Virus record (IMG/VR): IMGVR_UViG_3300046171_000193
Span: 1-64,000 of that record
Source: a virus
Length of the DNA stretch: 64,000 bases
Reading direction: 5' to 3' (one strand)
The number at the start of each line of letters is the position of its first letter. Positions within the stretch are counted from its first letter, which is position 1. Shown here piece by piece: positions 5,626 through 14,334 of the stretch. Both the position numbers and the translations under genes were made by a program. The notes beneath the pieces were generated by a model. The model was not told the DNA's origin and did not search any database. It saw only the letters and a list, made by a program, of their open reading frames with translations.

Positions 5626-7005
5626 ATGGCTACGTTTAAAGATATGAGTAGGCGCGAATGGGAAAAAACCGTAAGCGGAAGCTCTGTTTCAAGAAGAGAT
5701 GTATTTGTAGATGCAATAAAAGCTGGAGATCCTGTCAGTGATATAGATGGTAACGATGTTATTATTGCAAACACAAAAGATAATATTGATGCATTAGATT
5801 TCTATTTACAATCAGAACCTGGAAAAAGAGGTAAAGACTTCTTTATTTTAAGTAAAAAAGACGGTGGAGTAATACAGTCTAATAAAATTGGTAAATCGCC
5901 TTTGTTTGGTGGTGCTGGAACTGGAGGAGGCGCAACAGGAAAGACTGCTCAGGCAGAATCATTGCAATGCATTTATATAGCTGCTATGCTAGGAGAAGGA
6001 AGTAGAAATGAGTTTTCTCATTTTACTTATGAAACATTAAAAGGTTATTCAACAAATGTTTCAGTAGACGTATCCTTTGACGATTATATGTCTCTTGATG
6101 GCGATTGGCATATGTCATCTTATCTTATTGCTAAAGCATTAATCAAAGCAAAATATGTAACTAGTCGTCATACTATTCACCGCGGTGATGCCTTAATGGA
6201 ATCTATTTACAAAGAAAAAGATAGAGTCAGAAAATTAGAAGGTAAACCACGTCTAGATAATGATAAATGGAATCCAGGTGATATATGGGCAGTTAAGTCT
6301 GGAACAAATCCGAAGATAATTTTTTCGAAAGCAAAAACTTTAGAAGAACTTAATGTCTTAATTAAAAAACATTTTATCGATAGATCTATTGTTGGTATTT
6401 CTCTCAAAAAGGTTGCAGCAAATAAACGAGTAAAAATCTCTGAATATAATATAGAAGTCAAAGAACAAGATAAACATACGTTTACAGGTATAACTCTTGA
6501 TACTGCAGGAAAAGGAGTATTCTCATCTAAATATGGATTCTTTATTTTTGATAGAACTAAGAAGGCTGAAGTTAGATCACCTAATGTTTTCTCTGCTTTA
6601 AATATGGAATTAAAAGGAGTTAGAGCAAAAGGCGGTAGAACCGGATATGGACAATTAATATATTCTGCAGGTGTCCATTTAAAAAAGGTTTTACCACCAA
6701 ACACAGATCTTGTGACTAAAGCAAAAATATTAGGAGGAGCTAAACCTCCTAATATGATGGTAAATGATTTTTTTAATCTTATTAAAAAGATACATCCGAA
6801 TACGGAGCGAGTAGAATTTGAGTCTCAAATGAAATCAAAAAACGCAGGATTCATTCACGCTCTTTACGCTGCAGCTCATGTTGGTGCAGCACTAATGGCA
6901 GCTACTAAAACACAAAGAGATAATTTTACATCAGAAATAGTAAGTGTTATGGCAGCAAAAACAGCAGAATCTTCTGCTTATGTAAAAGCAGAAGAAAAAG
7001 GATAA
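5626..7005 (+). CDS. Hypothetical late protein, possibly nuclease-like
   Basis: The 459-residue protein starts after TATGAGGTAAAT and follows a late promoter. Residues around 215-270 contain WNPGDIWAV and, further on, IVGISLKKV, an arrangement seen in some PD-(D/E)XK nuclease-like phage proteins (DIW as acidic strand, SLK as lysine strand); this is a weak resemblance. A Gly-rich linker (GGAGTGGGATGK, about 95-106) separates an N-terminal segment, and the C-terminus is Ala-rich. It could equally be a virion protein. Function is unassigned. Confidence 0.6.
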   Translation: MATFKDMSRREWEKTVSGSSVSRRDVFVDAIKAGDPVSDIDGNDVIIANTKDNIDALDFYLQSEPGKRGKDFFILSKKDGGVIQSNKIGKSPLFGGAGTGGGATGKTAQAESLQCIYIAAMLGEGSRNEFSHFTYETLKGYSTNVSVDVSFDDYMSLDGDWHMSSYLIAKALIKAKYVTSRHTIHRGDALMESIYKEKDRVRKLEGKPRLDNDKWNPGDIWAVKSGTNPKIIFSKAKTLEELNVLIKKHFIDRSIVGISLKKVAANKRVKISEYNIEVKEQDKHTFTGITLDTAGKGVFSSKYGFFIFDRTKKAEVRSPNVFSALNMELKGVRAKGGRTGYGQLIYSAGVHLKKVLPPNTDLVTKAKILGGAKPPNMMVNDFFNLIKKIHPNTERVEFESQMKSKNAGFIHALYAAAHVGAALMAATKTQRDNFTSEIVSVMAAKTAESSAYVKAEEKG

Positions 7006-7022
7006 AGATAAAGGATAATATA

Positions 7023-7610
7023 ATGCAGTGGATAAGTGAACATGATCCTATCGAGGAACACGATTTAAATATAGACGTCGATCTTCTATATATGGACTAT
7101 ATCAGATTTATAAAACAAAACGAACACGTAACAGACGACGCTCGCAACATTGATTTTAATGCAGTATGCGTCAATAGAATACCTGGTGATCCTAACTCGG
7201 TCACTGGTGGAAATGTCAGAGGTAAGTATTGGACTTATCCAACTGACGAAGATAAAGAAGAAGAACGTCTGCCATACGTAGATGAAGCCGCATACACCGA
7301 AATTTGTCCAGAATTTGAGGACACATATACTGAAGAGGTATTTAGTTTATTAAGTTTAAAGTGGAATATTGGTAGACTCAGGTTCTTGATGAAACCCCCC
7401 AGATCGTGCCTGTCTTGGCACAGAGATCCAGAGCGGAGAATCCATATTCCACTTTACACCAACAAAGGTTGTAGAATGATTATTGAAGATCGTGCATATT
7501 ATATGCGTGCAGATGGTACAGTTTACATTACGGACAATACTGTATATCATAACTTCTTTAATGGCGGTGAGGAAAATAGAGTGCATTTAGTTGCAACAAA
7601 ACTAGAATAA
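7023..7610 (+). CDS. Aspartyl/asparaginyl beta-hydroxylase-like 2OG-Fe(II) oxygenase
   Basis: The 195-residue protein shows the same iron-binding pattern as the gene at 343-795: SWHRDP (H133, D135), YHNFFN (H176) and NRVHLV (R186, H188). The catalytic halves of the two are clearly homologous, while the N-termini differ. Family members hydroxylate Asp/Asn side chains or related substrates with 2-oxoglutarate; the target is unknown. It lies at the end of the probable late transcript started at 5594, and its stop codon touches the next early promoter. Confidence 0.75.
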   Translation: MQWISEHDPIEEHDLNIDVDLLYMDYIRFIKQNEHVTDDARNIDFNAVCVNRIPGDPNSVTGGNVRGKYWTYPTDEDKEEERLPYVDEAAYTEICPEFEDTYTEEVFSLLSLKWNIGRLRFLMKPPRSCLSWHRDPERRIHIPLYTNKGCRMIIEDRAYYMRADGTVYITDNTVYHNFFNGGEENRVHLVATKLE

Positions 7611-7614
7611 ACTG

Positions 7615-7643
7615 TGTACATTCGATTAGAAATGTGATATAAG
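7615..7643 (+). promoter_or_regulatory. Early-type promoter close to the start codon
   Basis: TGTACA at 7615-7620, a 17-nt spacer and TATAAG at 7638-7643. The -10 box ends 6 bases before the ATG at 7650, so a transcript started here would have virtually no leader. Confidence 0.75.
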
Positions 7644-7649
7644 GGTTAT

Positions 7650-8879
7650 ATGGAAAATTTTAAAACAAGCATAACCGAAAACAAAAATACGCATATGACC
7701 CATATCGAAGATAAGGTTATATACGGCGGTGTCAATGGAACACGAGATGCGATTATGGCCTTACGTTCTTTGAGAGATATGTTGGCAGGTCAACACGAAG
7801 GTAATGTGTCAGTTAAGTGGGATGGAGCTCCAGCAGTATTTGCTGGTATCGATCCGACTGACGGAAAATTCTTTGTAGCAAAGAAAGGTATCTTTAACAA
7901 GAATCCTAAAGTGTATAAAACACCTGCAGATGTTGATGCTGATACCTCTGGCGATCTCTCTGACAAACTGAAAGATGCTCTTAAGTTTTTGCCAGATCTT
8001 GGTATCAAAGGAGTTATACAAGGAGACTTCTTATTCGGCCGTGGTGATTTAAGCAAAACAAAAATAAACGGTGAACAATATACCACGTTTCATCCTAATA
8101 CTATTGTATATGCAGTACCAAGTAAATCTCTAGCTGCAGCTGCTGTAAGAAAAGCAAAGATGGGAATTGTTTGGCATACAACATATACCGGTAAAACATT
8201 TGAAACTATGAGAGCTTCTTATGGTGTAGATGTTTCTAAATTAAAAAAATCTAATGCAGTCTGGTCTCAAGATGCTATGCTAAGAGACTTGACTAATATA
8301 ACAATGTCAAAACGTGATACGGAGGAAGTGAATGAATATCTATCAACTGCTGGTAAAATTTTTAACAGGATCTCAGGAACAACACTTAGGGAGCTCGAAA
8401 AACAGGAAGAGTTACAGAGGCTCATTGAAACCTACAACAACTCCTTTGTCAGAGCAGGCACAGTCATTGGAAATACAAGAGGACATGTATCTGGGCTCAT
8501 TCGTTTCATCTCTCAAAGATACAAAAAAGAAATAGATAAACGCAAAACTGAAAAAGGTAAGACCGCTCAGCAGCAAAAATTAGATACAATATTGTCATTT
8601 TTTAGCGTACAAAACAAAAAAAGTTTAGAACAACTATTTGAATTGCAAAAAGTTATTGTTCTGGCAAAATTAAAACTTATAAATATACTAAACAAGCTAG
8701 CGAAGGTGAAGACCTTCGTAAAGACACAAAATGGATACAAGGTAACTGGAGAAGAAGGTTACGTTGCAATTGATAAACTTGGTGGTGATGCTGTTAAGAT
8801 TGTTGATCGAATGGAATTTTCGTACAACAACTTTAGCAAGGATATATTAAAGGGATGGGATAAACCGGGAAGAAGTTAA
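7650..8879 (+). CDS. KxDG ligase-like nucleotidyltransferase (DUF6267-type), capsid-targeted
   Basis: The 409-residue protein has KWDGAPA at 56-62, matching motif I (KxDG, lysine nucleotidylation site) of ATP-dependent DNA/RNA ligases, then FFVAKKG (about 74-80) and QGDFLFG (124-130), similar to later ligase motifs. It resembles a family common in marine T4-like phages that I know as DUF6267. The N-terminus MENFKTSITE matches the T4 capsid-targeting sequence with the Ile8-x-Glu10 cleavage motif, so the protein may be packaged. The stop overlaps the next start. Ligase activity is inferred, not shown. Confidence 0.72.
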   Translation: MENFKTSITENKNTHMTHIEDKVIYGGVNGTRDAIMALRSLRDMLAGQHEGNVSVKWDGAPAVFAGIDPTDGKFFVAKKGIFNKNPKVYKTPADVDADTSGDLSDKLKDALKFLPDLGIKGVIQGDFLFGRGDLSKTKINGEQYTTFHPNTIVYAVPSKSLAAAAVRKAKMGIVWHTTYTGKTFETMRASYGVDVSKLKKSNAVWSQDAMLRDLTNITMSKRDTEEVNEYLSTAGKIFNRISGTTLRELEKQEELQRLIETYNNSFVRAGTVIGNTRGHVSGLIRFISQRYKKEIDKRKTEKGKTAQQQKLDTILSFFSVQNKKSLEQLFELQKVIVLAKLKLINILNKLAKVKTFVKTQNGYKVTGEEGYVAIDKLGGDAVKIVDRMEFSYNNFSKDILKGWDKPGRS

Positions 8880-9412
8880 TGTATAGTTTTAAAGAACTAA
8901 TGGTAATGCCTGTTGAAGCAGGCGAAGACGAGTACTTAAAGTACCGTGCGATGAAGCGTCGTAAGCACATGTATGAAGCTACGATTCCTGATGGCCAAAC
9001 AGCCATGACAAAGAAACCTGATCTTACCAACAAAGATAAGAAAACTATGGGTAAGATTGCAGATCTCATGAAGCGTGCTAATGAGGACAATGAGGAATCT
9101 ACAGACGAAGCGTTATCAATGAAAACACGGATGAAACGTTCCCGTGACATGAAAAGAAATAAAAACAAATTAGGTATGGCGCGGAAGCGTATGATGAAGC
9201 GTGTAGCAAATCCTGCACGAATCAAGAAGCGTGCACGTAAGCAAGCCAGAGACATGATATATAAGAAGCTGACAAAAGGTATTCCACGGTCTGATCTGAC
9301 GCCAGCAAAGAAAAATGAACTTGAAAAAAGAATTGACAAAATGAAGCCAAGAGTAAATAGACTTACGCGCAAAATAATGCCAAAAGTAAGACAGAGAGCT
9401 CATGGTAAATGA
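8879..9412 (+). CDS. Very basic hypothetical phage protein
   Basis: The 177-residue protein begins MYSFKELMVM, an imperfect match to the capsid-targeting pattern, then turns strongly basic: MKTRMKRSRDMKRNKNK and long Arg/Lys-rich helices from about residue 80 to the end. Such charge suits DNA condensation inside the capsid. Similar basic proteins occur in marine T4-like phages without known function. It overlaps both neighbours by 1-4 bases, so is co-translated. Confidence 0.7.
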   Translation: MYSFKELMVMPVEAGEDEYLKYRAMKRRKHMYEATIPDGQTAMTKKPDLTNKDKKTMGKIADLMKRANEDNEESTDEALSMKTRMKRSRDMKRNKNKLGMARKRMMKRVANPARIKKRARKQARDMIYKKLTKGIPRSDLTPAKKNELEKRIDKMKPRVNRLTRKIMPKVRQRAHGK

Positions 9413-10542
9413 TCAATAGATTTAGTGAGTATTTAGTAGAGGAAGAACGTATTGGTTATTTGGTCTTTGGCCGAATGAATCCTCCTACTATTGGACATGG
9501 TAAATTATTAGATAAGCTTGCAGCAACAGCTGGTCGGGCACCTTATCGCATCTATCTGTCGCAGTCAAATGATGAAAAAGATAATCCGCTTACGTATTCT
9601 GAGAAGGTTAAGTTCGCACGTAAAATGTTTCCAAGGCATGCAAGATCTATTATTATTGATAAAAAAGTTATAACTCCCTTTCATGCATTGTCAGCAATGT
9701 ATAACGCAGGATTTAAAAAGGTTGTCTTGGTTGCTGGCTCAGATCGTGTAAAAGAATACGATTTGCGTCTCAACAAATATAATGGCAAAAAGGGTTCTCA
9801 CGGCTTTTATAATTTTGAAAACGGCGTAAAGATAGTTAGTGCAGGTCAAAGGGATCCTGATGGTAAAGGCGCAGAAGGTGCATCTGGTACAAAACAAAGA
9901 GGCTATGCAAAGAGTAATGATTTTACAGGATTTTCTCAAGGGCTAAGTAAAGCCATGTCAAATCCTGATGCGAAGAAGATGTTCAATGCTGTACGCAATG
10001 GTATGGGATTAAAAGAAGAACATGAATTTAAAAGACATATTCAACTTAAGTCCGTATCAGAAACTAGAGAAGCTTTTGTTAAAGGCGAACTCTTCGAACT
10101 CGGAGAGCAAGTCATTATCAAGAAAACATCTGAGGTTGGTAAAATCACACTCATCGGATCGAACTACGTCATTGTAGAAACTTCTGATAAGACTACGAGA
10201 CAGTGGTTAGATGCTGTTGAGAAGATTGTAGAAGAAGCAAAGTACGATTATGGAACTGATGCTTCAGTAAAATATATGAAAAAGACCACGCCTGGTCAAA
10301 ACGAGGACAGTACTCCTCAGGACTCTGATATTAAAGATCGTAAAGGATCACAACCAAAAGATTATCATAGAGGCCTGAAGAAAGCAACAAAAGTAGCAAG
10401 AGACCGCCACTTTAAGAAACACGGTAAAAAAGCAGATAACGATTCTAGTGCATATAAGCCAGCACCAGGTGACAAAAAGAATAAAGGTAAAACTAAACAA
10501 TCGACTTGGACTACTAAGTTTAAGCAGATGTATGGGGATTAA
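9409..10542 (+). CDS. Cytidylyltransferase/NMN adenylyltransferase-like protein, capsid-targeted
   Basis: Residues 15-30 contain GYLVFGRMNPPTIGH, the nucleotidylyltransferase signature with a TxGH version of HxGH, placing the first 150 residues in the CTP/NMN adenylyltransferase superfamily (AMP or CMP transfer from a nucleotide triphosphate). LVAGSDRVKEY near 105-116 fits the second half of that fold. The C-terminal 200 residues are a Lys-rich extension with YDYGTDASVKYMKK, a motif seen in marine phage virion proteins. The N-terminus MINRFSEYLVE has a Leu9-Val-Glu11 cleavage motif, so it may be carried in the capsid. Substrate unknown. Confidence 0.75.
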   Translation: MINRFSEYLVEEERIGYLVFGRMNPPTIGHGKLLDKLAATAGRAPYRIYLSQSNDEKDNPLTYSEKVKFARKMFPRHARSIIIDKKVITPFHALSAMYNAGFKKVVLVAGSDRVKEYDLRLNKYNGKKGSHGFYNFENGVKIVSAGQRDPDGKGAEGASGTKQRGYAKSNDFTGFSQGLSKAMSNPDAKKMFNAVRNGMGLKEEHEFKRHIQLKSVSETREAFVKGELFELGEQVIIKKTSEVGKITLIGSNYVIVETSDKTTRQWLDAVEKIVEEAKYDYGTDASVKYMKKTTPGQNEDSTPQDSDIKDRKGSQPKDYHRGLKKATKVARDRHFKKHGKKADNDSSAYKPAPGDKKNKGKTKQSTWTTKFKQMYGD

Positions 10543-10782
10543 ATGATAAACTTCAAAGAATATATCACAGAAGATAAAGCAGGTAGCTCACTTGCCGATA
10601 AATCTAAAAAGTCAGGTATCTCTACAGGTACTTTGCGTAAAGTATTTAATCGTGGCGTTGCTGCATGGAAAACCGGTCACAGACCTGGCACCACGCCAAC
10701 TCAGTGGGGACATGCACGAGTCAATGCTTTTATTGTCAAAAAGAAAAAAGGTGGGCTTAACCATGATAAGGACCTAGCATAA
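10543..10782 (+). CDS. DUF5824-like small basic protein, capsid-targeted
   Basis: The 79-residue protein begins MINFKEYITE, aligning with T4 internal-protein targeting peptides (Ile8-Thr-Glu10). The rest, GVAAWKTGHRPGTTPTQWG and ARVNAFI, matches a small domain (DUF5824, to my knowledge) widespread in marine T4-like phages. It begins at the base after the previous stop. The function of the domain is unknown. Confidence 0.75.
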   Translation: MINFKEYITEDKAGSSLADKSKKSGISTGTLRKVFNRGVAAWKTGHRPGTTPTQWGHARVNAFIVKKKKGGLNHDKDLA

Positions 10783-11129
10783 TGAAATCTTTTATTCAAA
10801 TAAGGCAGGAACTAAATGAATCTCCTTACGGTGATCCATATAGAACTGTTCAACGAACAAAAGATGCTATGTCTAGTCATACTGCTGCTATAAAAAAACA
10901 TGATACAGCTATGCAATCTCATATAAACAAAGCTGATGCTGCAGAGAAAAAGGGTTTAAATACCAAAGCTGATAACCATAGAGAAGCTGCTAATGCACAC
11001 CACCTTGGAAAAGAAGATCACGATCACGCTAAAAGCTTATTAAAAAAACATGGACCAGATCATAATGGATATGAATCAGCTGCAAAAAGTGCACATTCAA
11101 GTTCAGATCGTATTCATAAAGATAACTAG
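10782..11129 (+). CDS. His-rich candidate internal protein
   Basis: The 115-residue protein has N-terminus MKSFIQIRQELNE with a possible cleavage after Glu13 (Leu11-Asn-Glu13). The remainder is a His/Ala/Lys-rich helical sequence (ANAHHLGKEDHDHAKSLL). Composition resembles the genes at 12862 and the C-terminus of 11139, suggesting one family of packaged helical proteins. Role unknown. Confidence 0.7.
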   Translation: MKSFIQIRQELNESPYGDPYRTVQRTKDAMSSHTAAIKKHDTAMQSHINKADAAEKKGLNTKADNHREAANAHHLGKEDHDHAKSLLKKHGPDHNGYESAAKSAHSSSDRIHKDN

Positions 11130-11138
11130 GGGTTAAAA

Positions 11139-12839
11139 ATGAAAACATTCAAAGACTTAAGAGAAGCCTCAAGCGTTTCATCAAGCAATGCACAGCACAT
11201 GCTTAGTAATGATGCTGAGAAAAAAGCACATTCAGCTCTCATGCAAAAGAAGCATGACGTTAAAACAACTTATCATGGCAGCGATGAACTAAAATATCAC
11301 GGTTCTCAAAAGAATGTAAAGAAAGCTCTTGGTACTCATTATGGCGGTGATCATGATCATGCAAAAGATGATCATCCACACATTTATAAAGAAAACGTCA
11401 AAACCGCTGATAGAAAACCTGAAATCTATACAAAGCCTGATGGAAAAAAGGGTACACGTATGGTGCCTGTGGATAGAGAAGTTATCAAGCAGGAAAAAAC
11501 TCTTGAATGGCTAAAGGCATCGCTTGCAAGAGAAGCAAAGAAAGTTAAACCACGTCAAGACGATATGGAAGAAGCTTACGAGAACACAATGTACTGTAAA
11601 AAGTGTGGGTGTGAGAGAGGTAATCCAGATCCTGACTGTTCATGCAAAATGGAAAACGCTTCATTGACAGATGCACAATGTTATTCAGAACAATCTAAAT
11701 GTGGATCTTTACGTAAAGAAGACGTTAACGAGCTAACAATTGCTGATGTCCAAAAGGCTACTGCGATGGCAAAGAAACGTCAAGCAAAAGAACGTGAAGC
11801 CGGAAAGAAAAGTGTATCAACCACTGATCTTGGAGCACGTATGCCTAAAAAAGAAACATTTGAGCCTCATATGATGTATGATCCAAAAACAGGCAAGGGC
11901 TATAAAGCTGATAAAGAAGCCGATCATCTTCGCATGAAGAAAATGGGATACACGCATGACAAACCTAAGAATGAAGCCCACGATCCTAAGCACGTCAAGC
12001 AGGCAGTCGGCATTGCGTCTGATCCCAGATACAAGGGCGGAAATATGACAGGCGCAACTAAGGTGATTAATAAACTTTCAAAAGGTTTGTCAGATCATCC
12101 TCAAGTTAAAGCCGTACTAAAACGTCAGAACGAGGGCCTTAAAACTTTTGCCGAGATTTCAAAAGGTATGGCAGGTCGTTATATTAAAAAGGCGCAAGTA
12201 AGTACAGCAGATGCTGCAAAGAGTACTGAGCGTGGATACACTGACTCTCGTTCTCAAGATCGTGATATTTCTAAAGCAGGAAAAGATCAAGCTAAAAAAG
12301 GTATTAAGACGTTTATTAATCGTAATAAAGGTACATCTACTGCAGTTAATAAATTAACTGGTAAAGCTAAAGTACCTGCAAAAGAAGGTATGGCACAAGG
12401 CATTGTAAAACAAAAAATATCTAGAGAAAAGGATATGGATGCCAAGAGACATGACCGAATGATGGACCGTGCAAGAACATCAGATACTAAAAAGAAAAAT
12501 ATGAGTGAAACTTTGGATCATCATAAAAAAGCATTAGATCACCATCGGAAAATGAGAGATGCACATATGCATGCTGATGATCATGATCCAGGCGATACTC
12601 CTCATTATAAATCAGCCGAACATCATGGAGATGCTGCGATTCAACATTCATATATTATCGATCGAATGAAAAAAGATAAAAATCATCCTGAGTTAAAAGA
12701 TCGTGTGGCGAATGCACATAAACAATCTATTAAAGCTAATAAACATACATCTACGTCACATTCAAGATCAAAGCACGATCCTAAGTTTAGAAGCCGGTTC
12801 GACGATCATTTAAAGAATAACGGCGGAACTAGTAAATAA
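11139..12839 (+). CDS. Large modular candidate internal/virion protein
   Basis: The 566-residue protein begins MKTFKDLREA, a targeting-peptide look-alike with Leu7-Arg-Glu9. It is built of modules: a His-rich part (about 20-90), a four-Cys knot MYCKKCGCERGNPDPDCSC (about 149-167) that could bind zinc, PHMMYDPKTGKGYKA (about 243-257), a helical segment ASDPRYKGGNMTGATKVI, an ISKGMAGRYIKKAQ module, and a His-rich C-terminus (DHHKKALDHHRKMRDAH). Several modules recur in unrelated arrangements in marine phage virion proteins. It may be a polyprotein processed by the prohead protease. Confidence 0.65.
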   Translation: MKTFKDLREASSVSSSNAQHMLSNDAEKKAHSALMQKKHDVKTTYHGSDELKYHGSQKNVKKALGTHYGGDHDHAKDDHPHIYKENVKTADRKPEIYTKPDGKKGTRMVPVDREVIKQEKTLEWLKASLAREAKKVKPRQDDMEEAYENTMYCKKCGCERGNPDPDCSCKMENASLTDAQCYSEQSKCGSLRKEDVNELTIADVQKATAMAKKRQAKEREAGKKSVSTTDLGARMPKKETFEPHMMYDPKTGKGYKADKEADHLRMKKMGYTHDKPKNEAHDPKHVKQAVGIASDPRYKGGNMTGATKVINKLSKGLSDHPQVKAVLKRQNEGLKTFAEISKGMAGRYIKKAQVSTADAAKSTERGYTDSRSQDRDISKAGKDQAKKGIKTFINRNKGTSTAVNKLTGKAKVPAKEGMAQGIVKQKISREKDMDAKRHDRMMDRARTSDTKKKNMSETLDHHKKALDHHRKMRDAHMHADDHDPGDTPHYKSAEHHGDAAIQHSYIIDRMKKDKNHPELKDRVANAHKQSIKANKHTSTSHSRSKHDPKFRSRFDDHLKNNGGTSK

Positions 12840-12861
12840 TAAATTATATGGGAGACAATAA

Positions 12862-13209
12862 ATGAAAACCTTTTTGCAATTACAAGAAGATATGGATAAA
12901 ATAAAGAAGCCAAGTGCTTCAGAGAGACATGTGATGGTATCACAATCTGGTAGATGGAGCCAATATCACGGTTATGCAGGCAAGGGCTCCACCACTCATG
13001 ATATGCATAATCATGTCAAAGAGACATTGAAACAGTATCCTGACCATAAACCACTGCACGATCATGCCAAAAAGCATGTAGAACATATTACTGCGCTTCA
13101 TCATGCACATATGGCTTTAAAAACTGCTGAGGATAATATGATGAATAGTAAATATAAATTAGATGAACACGAACGAAATGCCTATGGGCGTAAACATAGT
13201 GGTAAATAA
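12862..13209 (+). CDS. His-rich candidate internal protein
   Basis: The 115-residue protein opens MKTFLQLQED with Leu7-Gln-Glu9 as a possible cleavage site. The body is rich in His, Lys and Ala (ITALHHAHMALKTAED) and resembles the C-terminal region of the preceding large protein. A ribosome-binding site GGGAGA precedes the start. No enzymatic motif is seen. Confidence 0.68.
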   Translation: MKTFLQLQEDMDKIKKPSASERHVMVSQSGRWSQYHGYAGKGSTTHDMHNHVKETLKQYPDHKPLHDHAKKHVEHITALHHAHMALKTAEDNMMNSKYKLDEHERNAYGRKHSGK

Positions 13210-13255
13210 TTAATATGGATAAAATCAACCATAACAGATTGTTTGGAAGACAGGG

Positions 13256-13498
13256 ATGACAACTACACGAGAACACCTAATGCAAATATGGGGTATTGAA
13301 CAGGTCGCAGATCCACACGCTGCAACTGCCGGAGATGAAGTAACAGAAGGTCCGGCAAGAGATCGTCTCCTAAAGCAAATGGATAAAGCTAGTGGTAGAA
13401 CACAAGCCGATCGTGAAGCTGATGCAAAGAAAGCTGCGGAACGACGTAAGGCTGCAGATAAAGACTTAGCTGATTTTAAAAAGAAAATGGGATCATGA
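13256..13498 (+). CDS. Small charged helical hypothetical protein
   Basis: The 80-residue protein is Ala/Lys/Asp-rich and strongly helical in its second half (KKAAERRKAADKDLADFKKK). Its ATG overlaps the stop of a 14-codon reading frame at 13215-13259 (ATGA), which may act as a coupling leader peptide. It lacks the targeting N-terminus of its neighbours and overlaps the next gene by 4 bases. Confidence 0.65.
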   Translation: MTTTREHLMQIWGIEQVADPHAATAGDEVTEGPARDRLLKQMDKASGRTQADREADAKKAAERRKAADKDLADFKKKMGS

Positions 13499-13728
13499 TA
13501 AAGTTTAAGCAATTCATATCTGAAAAAAAATCAGAGTCTTGGGAAGCAGGATATAAACGTAGAGTTGTGAAAACTACAAGTGCAGAACATAAGGCTAAAG
13601 GTTACAATTGGAGAATCAAAGGTAAAGAACGTCCTGAGATTTCTATTAAATTATATAAATCTAAACCAAATCAGGCCGAGTTTAATCGCCAGATGAAAAG
13701 AGTAGCGGGGCATGAGTTCGGTGGATAG
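13495..13728 (+). CDS. Small basic protein, capsid-targeted
   Basis: The 77-residue protein begins MIKFKQFISE, matching the T4 internal-protein pattern with Ile8-Ser-Glu10. The remaining basic sequence (GYKRRVVKTTSAEHKAKGYN) has no recognised fold. It overlaps both neighbouring genes by 4 and 17 bases. Confidence 0.7.
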   Translation: MIKFKQFISEKKSESWEAGYKRRVVKTTSAEHKAKGYNWRIKGKERPEISIKLYKSKPNQAEFNRQMKRVAGHEFGG

Positions 13729-14011
13729 GTTTAAGACTTTCGTAGAAAAAGACTCAAAGGGTCATTTTCGTGCAACCGATAAGGGTGCAGGTATGACACA
13801 AAAAGGAGTCGATGCTGAAAATAGAAGGACTGGTGGCAACCTAAAGACTGCGGTTACTACTAAACCTAGTAAACTAAAAAAGGGATCTAAAGCAGCTAAT
13901 AGGCGTAAATCATATTGCGCTCGCAGTGCTGGACAAATGAAAAAGTTTCCGGCTGCAGCCAAAGATCCTGATAGTCGACTTCGTCAGGCGAGGCGGAGGT
14001 GGAATTGTTAG
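13712..14011 (+). CDS. DUF6321-like basic protein
   Basis: The 99-residue protein carries SYCARSAGQMKKFPAAAKDP and ends RLRQARRRWNC, a motif set seen in many marine T4-like phages (DUF6321, to my knowledge). The N-terminus DRFKTFVE resembles a targeting peptide with Phe instead of Ile/Leu at P3. The GTG/ATG choice is uncertain, but the ATG at 13712 keeps the conserved N-terminal region. Function unknown; the basic charge fits a virion-internal protein. Confidence 0.72.
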   Translation: MSSVDRFKTFVEKDSKGHFRATDKGAGMTQKGVDAENRRTGGNLKTAVTTKPSKLKKGSKAANRRKSYCARSAGQMKKFPAAAKDPDSRLRQARRRWNC

Positions 14012-14014
14012 GCT

Positions 14015-14323
14015 ATGCGACAAACTCTAGAATTAACTACGGAAATGAAAATGACTACTAATGCTAGATTAGACAGAATTGAAGAGAAGCTTGATAACCT
14101 CACCGAGGCTATGATTGCTTTAGCGCGCGCTGAAGAAAAGATCGCCGGTATTAAACAAGCCCAAGATAGTGGTTGGGAACGTATGAATAGATTTAGTGAG
14201 AAGTTAGATAGCATAGAGCGACAGGTTGGGGAGAATGCCAACACTGTAAAAATAATAAATAAATTATTCTGGGTAGCAGTTATAGCTGTGGCCGGATCAA
14301 TCGCAGCCCAAATGTGGATGTAA
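14015..14323 (+). CDS. Coiled-coil protein with C-terminal membrane anchor (XhlA-like)
   Basis: Residues 15-75 form a heptad-rich coiled coil (RLDRIEEKLDNLTEAM) and residues 82-101 a transmembrane segment (LFWVAVIAVAGSIAAQMWM). This topology matches haemolysin XhlA-type phage proteins, which associate with holins, but it also suits a tail-anchored virion protein. It lies 20 bp before the next gene and close to the spanins. Confidence 0.65.
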   Translation: MRQTLELTTEMKMTTNARLDRIEEKLDNLTEAMIALARAEEKIAGIKQAQDSGWERMNRFSEKLDSIERQVGENANTVKIINKLFWVAVIAVAGSIAAQMWM

Positions 14324-14334
14324 AGGAAACTAAA

